From the NCBI GenBank assembly GCA_051647125.1, contig JBOFDP010000014.1, positions 1 to 20,234 of the forward strand: 20,234 nt of DNA, read 5' to 3'. The notes beneath the pieces were generated by a model, which saw only the letters and a program-made list of their open reading frames with translations, searched no databases and was not told the DNA's origin. Numbering within the stretch: the stretch's first letter is position 1; the number at the start of each line of letters is the position of its first letter. Shown here one piece after another: positions 15,117-20,234 of the stretch. This stretch comes from JBOFDP01 sp051647125. Its GTDB lineage: Bacteria > Bacteroidota > Bacteroidia > Chitinophagales > Chitinophagaceae. Made by a program: the position numbers and the translations under genes.

Positions 15117-15731
15117 TTAAAAAATGGAAACTAAAAGTTGGGATACTAATCCGATAACAACAGCTAATGGATTTTCTAATTTTGTATTTGATTTTTTTAT
15201 TAACAATAGTATAAAAATAATAGAGAAGATGATGAATAGAGGAAAGATAGAAAATTGGGCAGCTTTCATATATTGCAAAAGGATGGCAAAACATTGAGTT
15301 GCCGCTAACATTGGAAATGAGATCATAAAAAAAGGATTTATTAAAAATACTATGGATACACTGATAAATAATCCGAATAAAAAATGAGAGGGGAGAGGTT
15401 GAATACCTTCCAGATTTTTTAATGTAAACCATGCCCAAAATAAGAATGTAATCATGGCTATTAAGGGAATGATTCTACTTTTATAGGTATCTAACCTAAA
15501 ATTTTTGATAAATCCTAATTTCCATAATAACATCATAGTAAGAGACGGAAGAATCAGTATATCTGTTAAAATATAGGCTATAGATTTTTTAGCAATTATG
15601 GAATTTTGGGCAATTAACATACTCTTAAAACTAAGATGGGCAGGATCTATACTAATGATAAAGTAGCAAGTTATTGAAACGAGCAATAAAGGATGTAAGA
15701 GAATAGAGATAATGGAGTTGTAATATTTCAT
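15117..15731 (-). CDS. Multi-pass membrane protein of unknown function
   Basis: I do not recognise a named family. The 204 residues are strongly hydrophobic, with about six or seven predicted spans (near 7-27, 50-70, 86-104, 115-134, 135-153, 157-178 and 186-204). A short cytoplasmic-type loop between spans 2 and 3 is basic (FRLDTYKSRIIPL). The R-x-x-PL arrangement recalls small conserved membrane proteins that I associate with Bacteroidota, vaguely PAP2-like in layout, but the PAP2 catalytic motifs are absent. It starts 3 bases after the rpoN stop, and hscB starts 14 bases after its stop, so it is in an rpoN-hscB transcript. Function cannot be inferred. Confidence 0.75.
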   Translation of the reverse strand: MKYYNSIISILLHPLLLVSITCYFIISIDPAHLSFKSMLIAQNSIIAKKSIAYILTDILILPSLTMMLLWKLGFIKNFRLDTYKSRIIPLIAMITFLFWAWFTLKNLEGIQPLPSHFLFGLFISVSIVFLINPFFMISFPMLAATQCFAILLQYMKAAQFSIFPLFIIFSIIFILLLIKKSNTKLENPLAVVIGLVSQLLVSIF

Positions 15732-15734
15732 GTA

Positions 15735-17141
15735 TTATAATTTTTTTCTTAGTTGTGCTGTTGGAATATTCATTTTTTGTCGGTAGTTTCCAATAGATCG
15801 GCGGGCTATTTTTTTGCCTCTATTTAAAAATTCTTGTTCTAATTCTTCATCAGTATAAGGATTTTTTTTATCTTCTTGGTCAATGATTTGTTGCAATATA
15901 GTTTCTATTTCTATGGACAAAAATAGCTCTCCAGATTTATTTATTATCTGTTCATTAAAGAAAAATTTCAAGGGTTTTATTCCCCAATCTGTTTGTACAT
16001 ATTTATGTTGAATAGCACGGCTTATAGTGCTAATATCATTATTTGTGGTTTGTGCCATATTTTTGAGAAGCATGGGCTGTAGTTGAGTTTCATCACCAGA
16101 AAGAAAATAATTTTTTTGCAAGGTTATGATACTATTTAAAATGTGTTGCAATGTGTGTTTTCGTTGTTGAAGGGCTTCTATAAAAAATTGTGCTTGCTCT
16201 ATTTTTTGTTTTATAAATAGTTCTGCATCTTTTTGTTTTTTAGATTTATATTGTTGTAAAATTTTTTCGTAGTACTTGCTTAACTTTAATTTGGGATTAT
16301 AGCTACCATTAGCATAGCTTTCTATTTCTCCATCTTTTTGAGTAATGATAAAATCGGGGTAGATTGTATTTTTAGTATAAAAAGAAGTTGTATTTAAAGG
16401 ATAAGGATGTAGAGTTTCTATATGGTCTATAATCATTTTTAAGATAGGTTCGTTGATATGTAAAAAATGACATAATTTATTAAAATTTTTTGTAGATAAA
16501 TAATCAAAATATTTTTCTACTATACAAATAGCTTCATCCACATGATACCCTTCTGTTTTTTGTTTTTTGAGTTGTAACAATAGGCATTCTTGGAGGTTTC
16601 TTGCACCGATGCCAGGGGGGTCTAATTGTTGTATTTTTTTGAGTACTGCAATAATTTCTTGGTCACTAAAATCTTTATTGTATTTAAATAGCAAATCATC
16701 TTGTATAGAGGGTATGGATGTAGTAAGGTATCCGTTTGGATCTAAACTGCCAATAAGATGTTGGGCAATTTGCTCTTCTTGCTTGTTTAGATTTAGTATA
16801 TATAATTGTTCTGACAATATATCTAAACAAGATTTTTCAATTTTTGTTTCAAAAGGTTGTATATCTCCTAACTCAGGTGTATAGTTGGAAGTATCTTCAT
16901 CTCCATCATCTTGCCAAAAATCTTTATCTATAGCAAGATCATTATCCGTATTAATATTTTCAGATTCTTCAGAATTTTCTTGAGAAGGAGTATCTATTTC
17001 TAAGGCAGGATTTTCTTCTACTTCATTTTTAATTTTTTCTTCTAATGCAAAAGCAGATAAAGGTAAAAGCCTTTGTAATAAAAGTTGCTGAGGGGTAAGC
17101 TTTAACTGTTGCTTTTGATAAAGATGTTGACCTAATGTCAT
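15735..17141 (-). CDS. rpoN: RNA polymerase sigma-54 factor
   Basis: Sigma-54 directs RNA polymerase to -24/-12 promoters, which open only with an AAA+ enhancer-binding protein. The 468 residues show all regions. The Gln/Leu-rich activator-interacting Region I (1-50) is LKLTPQQLLLQRLLPLSAF followed by EEKIKNEVEENPALE. A very acidic Region II follows (about 50-95). The core-binding domain includes LDPPGIGARNLQECLLLQL, then comes the DNA-binding domain. The RpoN box ARRSIGNYRQ (446-455) departs from the textbook ARRTVAKYRE at several positions but keeps the Arg pair and Tyr-Arg. A promoter box lies just upstream. No activator gene is in the window. Confidence 0.95.
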   Translation of the reverse strand: MTLGQHLYQKQQLKLTPQQLLLQRLLPLSAFALEEKIKNEVEENPALEIDTPSQENSEESENINTDNDLAIDKDFWQDDGDEDTSNYTPELGDIQPFETKIEKSCLDILSEQLYILNLNKQEEQIAQHLIGSLDPNGYLTTSIPSIQDDLLFKYNKDFSDQEIIAVLKKIQQLDPPGIGARNLQECLLLQLKKQKTEGYHVDEAICIVEKYFDYLSTKNFNKLCHFLHINEPILKMIIDHIETLHPYPLNTTSFYTKNTIYPDFIITQKDGEIESYANGSYNPKLKLSKYYEKILQQYKSKKQKDAELFIKQKIEQAQFFIEALQQRKHTLQHILNSIITLQKNYFLSGDETQLQPMLLKNMAQTTNNDISTISRAIQHKYVQTDWGIKPLKFFFNEQIINKSGELFLSIEIETILQQIIDQEDKKNPYTDEELEQEFLNRGKKIARRSIGNYRQKMNIPTAQLRKKL

Positions 17142-17155
17142 AAAACATATTTGTG

Positions 17156-17163
17156 CAAAAATA
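17156..17163 (-). promoter_or_regulatory. Candidate -7 box for rpoN
   Basis: TATTTTTG followed by C on the minus strand fits TAnnTTTG and lies 14 bases before the rpoN ATG, inside the 30-base gap after ispD. An upstream TTTG exists but at about 12 bases spacing, shorter than usual. Confidence 0.4.
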
Positions 17164-17171
17164 AAACAACC

Positions 17172-17864
17172 TTAGCAAAGTTTTTTATTTTTCAGATACA
17201 ATTTGGCAATCTCTATATCAATAGGATGAGTTATTTTTATATTTGACCTATCTCCTTCTATAAAATGAAGTTGGTATCCTGCATATTCTACAACACTAGC
17301 ATCATCTGTAAAATGAGGTTTATATTCGGCACGAAAAGAGGCTAATAAAATGTCTGAAGAAAATACCTGTGGTGTTTGTACGCTAAATATATGTTCTCTA
17401 TCAACAGCTTTATATAATATTCCTTGTTCAAATTGCCTAATACTATCTGTAACAGATAGTAGAGGAATGGCAGAATCATATTTTTGGGTAGCTATATATA
17501 ATTTTTTTAATAGTTCTGAATCTATTAAACACCTTGCAGAATCATGTATAAAGATTATACTTTTTTTGTTTTTATCAATATAAGATAAGGCATTTTTTAC
17601 AGAAAAAAAACGCATTTCTCCACCTGCTACTACTTGTATTTTTTGAGATGAGGTAGAGAAATATTTTTTAATGTCTTGTTGTACCTTTCCTATACTATTT
17701 GGCAATATTGGAATAATAATATTAATAGTACTGAAAGTATCTAAAAAAGTTTTTACAGAATAATACCAGATAGGTTTTTTATAAAGTGTGATAAATTGTT
17801 TGGGAGTAGGGTTGTTCATGCGTTGCCCTTTTCCTGCAGCTAATATGATGGCATATTTATCCAT
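17172..17864 (-). CDS. ispD: 2-C-methyl-D-erythritol 4-phosphate cytidylyltransferase
   Basis: IspD transfers CMP from CTP onto 2-C-methyl-D-erythritol 4-phosphate, the third step of the MEP pathway. The 230 residues are full length. The nucleotide-binding loop AAGKGQRM (9-16) and PKQF with Lys22 come first. GGEMR (81-85), HDSAR (107-111; HDAAR in E. coli), TPQVF (164-168), TDDAS (186-190) and GDRSNIKIT (204-212) complete the active site. It starts 3 bases after the topA stop, so the two are probably one transcript. It works in the same pathway as dxs at 5087-6997. Confidence 0.96.
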   Translation of the reverse strand: MDKYAIILAAGKGQRMNNPTPKQFITLYKKPIWYYSVKTFLDTFSTINIIIPILPNSIGKVQQDIKKYFSTSSQKIQVVAGGEMRFFSVKNALSYIDKNKKSIIFIHDSARCLIDSELLKKLYIATQKYDSAIPLLSVTDSIRQFEQGILYKAVDREHIFSVQTPQVFSSDILLASFRAEYKPHFTDDASVVEYAGYQLHFIEGDRSNIKITHPIDIEIAKLYLKNKKLC

Positions 17865-17867
17865 ATA

Positions 17868-20222
17868 TTATTTAGTAGCCTTTTTACTTGGTTTTTGGGT
17901 AGTAGGTTTTTTTCTTACGGAAGATTGACTTGGAGATGAATTTGCTATAATGTCTTTTATTTCTTCTATTGTTAGTTCTTGAGTTTTTGCTTTCCATTCT
18001 TTAGGAATCTTATAATTGCCTTTTTCTGCTTTTATATAAGCTCCAAAACGTCCATTGAGAACTTGTATTTTTTGTTCAGGAAAATCCTTTATTAAGGCAT
18101 TAGCTAATTTTTCTCTTTTGGCAAGGATGATTTCAATAGCTTCAGGTAATGTAAGATTAAACAAATTTTTTTCTTTAGGTAAAGACACAAATTTATTATT
18201 GTGAAGAATATAAGGTCCAAATTGCCCTATATTGACGTCTACTTTAGTATCTTCAAAGTTTCCTAAATTTTTGGGTAGGCTAAGGAGCTGGAGAGCCTCT
18301 TCTAACATAATAGTTTGAATGCTTTGATGTTTTAAGAGTTTGGCAAATTTAGGTTTTTGATCATTTTCCCCATTGCCAAGTTGTATCATGGCTCCATATT
18401 TCCCCATTTTAGCTAAAATGGGTTGTTTACTGATAGGGTCTACACCTAATTCTCTTTCTCCTTTTATACGTTCTTGAGAGGCAGAGGCTTCTTGGAGATA
18501 GTTTTTAAAAGGGGAATAAAAATCTTGTAATAATTTTTCCCAATTAGTTTTTCCTTCTGCAACTTTATCAAAGTCTTCTTCAATATTTGCAGTAAAATTA
18601 TAGTCTAATATGGTAGGAAAATATTTTATAAGAAAAGTATTTACTAAAATACCTAAATCTGTAGGAAAAAGTTTATTTTTTTCTATATTATAGGTTTCTG
18701 TGATAGTGGCATGTTGTATTTCTTTATTTATTAAAGAGAGTGTTCTGGCTTGACGTACTTTTCCTTCTGTAGATTTTTTTTCTACATATTCTCTTCTCTG
18801 AATAGTAGCTATAGTAGGAGCATAGGTAGAAGGACGTCCTATTCCCATTTCTTCAAGTTTTTTTACTAAGGAGGCTTCGTTATATCGAGGTTCTGGTGTG
18901 GTAAATTTTTCATGTGCCGAGAGGTGTGCTAAATTCACAGACTCTCCTTCTTTGAGTGGTGGCAAGGTTGTGGGAGTATCTTCTTTCTCTGGGGTATTAT
19001 TTTCGCCTACAGTAGCTATTTTATAGACTTTTAAAAACCCATCAAATTTTAATACCTCTCCTTGAGCAGTAAATTGTTCTGAACTATTAGAAATATTTAT
19101 TTTGGCAATAGTTTTTTCTATAATCGTATCACTCATCTGAGAAGCCATAGTACGCTTCCATATCAATTCATAAAGTTTCTTTCCTTCACTATTATTAATT
19201 GTATGATTTCCAATTTCTGTAGGTCTTATAGCTTCGTGAGCTTCTTGGGCATTAGAAGATTTAGTCTGATATTTTCTATGGTGATAATATTCTTCACCAT
19301 ATTCCTGAAGTATGATTTGTTTTATATTTTGTAGTGCTGTTTGGCTAAGATTCACACTGTCTGTACGCATGTAGGTAATATATCCATTTTCATATAACTT
19401 CTGGGCTATTTGCATAGTTTTACTTACACCATAGCCAAGTTTTCGAGCAGCTTCTTGTTGGAGAGTAGAGGTAGTAAAGGGGGAAGAAGGGGTACGTTTT
19501 CCTGGTTTAACCTCAATATGATGGATGGCAAACCGTGCTTGTTGGCATAGGGCTAAAAATTTTTCAGCCTCTTCTATGGTATGCTTATTTTGAGCAAGGG
19601 CTTTAAAATTTCCTTTTTGGTTGTTAAATAATGCCTCTATTTTTAATGAAGATGTAGGGGTAAAGGATTGTATTTCTTTTTCTCTTTCTACAATAATTCT
19701 TACTGCCACACTTTGTACTCTTCCTGCACTAAGAGATGTTTTTGCACTTGTTTTTCGCCATAGTATAGGACTTACTTCAAAACCTACTATTCTATCTAAT
19801 ACTCTTCTGGCTTGCTGTGCATTTACCAAGTTCATATCTACCGTACGAGGATGTTGTACAGCTTCTAATATAGCAGGTTTTGTAATTTCATGAAAGGCTA
19901 TACGTTTAGTAGTTTTTGGATCTAACCCTAATACCTCACATAAATGCCAACTTATAGACTCCCCCTCTCTATCTTCATCCGTGGCTAGCCATATTTCATT
20001 AGCTTTAGCAGCAAGTGTTTTGAGTTCTGAGACTACTTTTTGCTTATCTTCTGGTATTTCATAATGGGTTTTAAAATTATTATCTATTTCTATACCCATA
20101 TTTTCTTTAACGAGGTCTCTCACATGCCCGTAGCAACTACGTACTTGAAAAGCATTACCCAAAATTTTTTCTATAGTTTTTGCTTTTGCTGGGGATTCCA
20201 CAACTAATAAATGGTGAGACAT
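17868..20222 (-). CDS. topA: DNA topoisomerase I (type IA)
   Basis: TopA relaxes negative supercoils by single-strand passage. The 784 residues start MSHHLLVVESPAKAKT, the TOPRIM domain with Glu9, and continue with TDEDREGE (81-88), the acidic metal-binding triad. The active-site motif YITYMRTDS has the nucleophilic Tyr284. After the core (to about 590), the C-terminus has two or three TopA C-terminal repeat units (GKYGAMIQLG, GQFGPYILHN, GRFGAYIKAE) instead of the Cys4 zinc ribbons of E. coli, as is usual in Bacteroidota. The tail is a basic Lys/Pro/Ser-rich stretch. The start is 12 bases from the window edge, so its promoter is outside. Confidence 0.97.
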   Translation of the reverse strand: MSHHLLVVESPAKAKTIEKILGNAFQVRSCYGHVRDLVKENMGIEIDNNFKTHYEIPEDKQKVVSELKTLAAKANEIWLATDEDREGESISWHLCEVLGLDPKTTKRIAFHEITKPAILEAVQHPRTVDMNLVNAQQARRVLDRIVGFEVSPILWRKTSAKTSLSAGRVQSVAVRIIVEREKEIQSFTPTSSLKIEALFNNQKGNFKALAQNKHTIEEAEKFLALCQQARFAIHHIEVKPGKRTPSSPFTTSTLQQEAARKLGYGVSKTMQIAQKLYENGYITYMRTDSVNLSQTALQNIKQIILQEYGEEYYHHRKYQTKSSNAQEAHEAIRPTEIGNHTINNSEGKKLYELIWKRTMASQMSDTIIEKTIAKINISNSSEQFTAQGEVLKFDGFLKVYKIATVGENNTPEKEDTPTTLPPLKEGESVNLAHLSAHEKFTTPEPRYNEASLVKKLEEMGIGRPSTYAPTIATIQRREYVEKKSTEGKVRQARTLSLINKEIQHATITETYNIEKNKLFPTDLGILVNTFLIKYFPTILDYNFTANIEEDFDKVAEGKTNWEKLLQDFYSPFKNYLQEASASQERIKGERELGVDPISKQPILAKMGKYGAMIQLGNGENDQKPKFAKLLKHQSIQTIMLEEALQLLSLPKNLGNFEDTKVDVNIGQFGPYILHNNKFVSLPKEKNLFNLTLPEAIEIILAKREKLANALIKDFPEQKIQVLNGRFGAYIKAEKGNYKIPKEWKAKTQELTIEEIKDIIANSSPSQSSVRKKPTTQKPSKKATK

Positions 20223-20234
20223 AGCATTTTGTTT

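Noticed and set aside
15103..15438. N-terminal extension of the hscB frame (282-residue reading)
   Set aside because: It overlaps the membrane-protein gene in another frame, encodes Ser/Ile/Tyr-rich sequence with no family resemblance, and the J-domain starts exactly at the ATG at 15102.
1..20234. CRISPR array, insertion sequence, toxin-antitoxin or defence operon
   Set aside because: No regularly spaced repeats, transposase, terminal inverted repeats or defence-type domains were seen on either strand.

Overview
The window reads as a gene-dense, AT-rich chromosome segment from a Bacteroidota bacterium, probably on the Cytophagales side and possibly with a reduced genome. The evidence is a GldJ-type gliding/type IX secretion lipoprotein next to murF, an atpD-atpC pair separate from the rest of the F-type ATPase, a DUF3127 gene, Bacteroidota-style TAnnTTTG promoter boxes, and little sign of Shine-Dalgarno sequences. 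Almost all complete genes are housekeeping genes. I cannot name a species from the sequence alone. There is no gene-free stretch above 300 bases; the longest gaps are about 128 bases (915-1042) and 140 bases (14315-14454).

Left end (1-971): the 3' part of a gene for a surface or tail-fibre-like protein. It has a degenerate internal repeat and a C-terminal peptidase S74 (intramolecular chaperone) domain, and it is closed by a strong intrinsic terminator. Its first ~400 bases are clearly richer in GC than the rest of the window, so this is the one piece that looks mosaic or imported.

Plus-strand block (1043-7985): an SPFH/band-7 membrane protein, the malic enzyme-phosphotransacetylase hybrid MaeB, an MlaE-type lipid transporter permease, Dxs (first step of the MEP isoprenoid pathway) and MetF. 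Gaps are 2 to 54 bases, so it is probably one transcription unit. It meets the minus-strand genes tail-to-tail with 2 bases between stop codons.

Minus-strand block (20222 down to 7988), in transcription order: topA, ispD, rpoN (sigma-54), an unnamed multi-pass membrane protein, hscB, tRNA-Leu(CAA) with a probable terminator, atpD-atpC-DUF3127, gldJ-murF, lpxB. This covers DNA topology, isoprenoids, alternative sigma factor, Fe-S cluster assembly, ATP synthesis, T9SS/gliding, and peptidoglycan and lipid A synthesis. Together with mlaE and dxs it depicts a free-standing Gram-negative envelope: lipid A (LpxB), peptidoglycan (MurF), undecaprenyl/quinone precursors (Dxs, IspD) and lipid trafficking (MlaE).

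I see no CRISPR array, insertion sequence, toxin-antitoxin pair or obvious new defence system. The best candidates for follow-up are the S74 gene with its repeat and composition step, the unnamed membrane protein between rpoN and hscB, the orphan mlaE, and the OB-like DUF3127 protein that ends in an SSB-like acidic tip.
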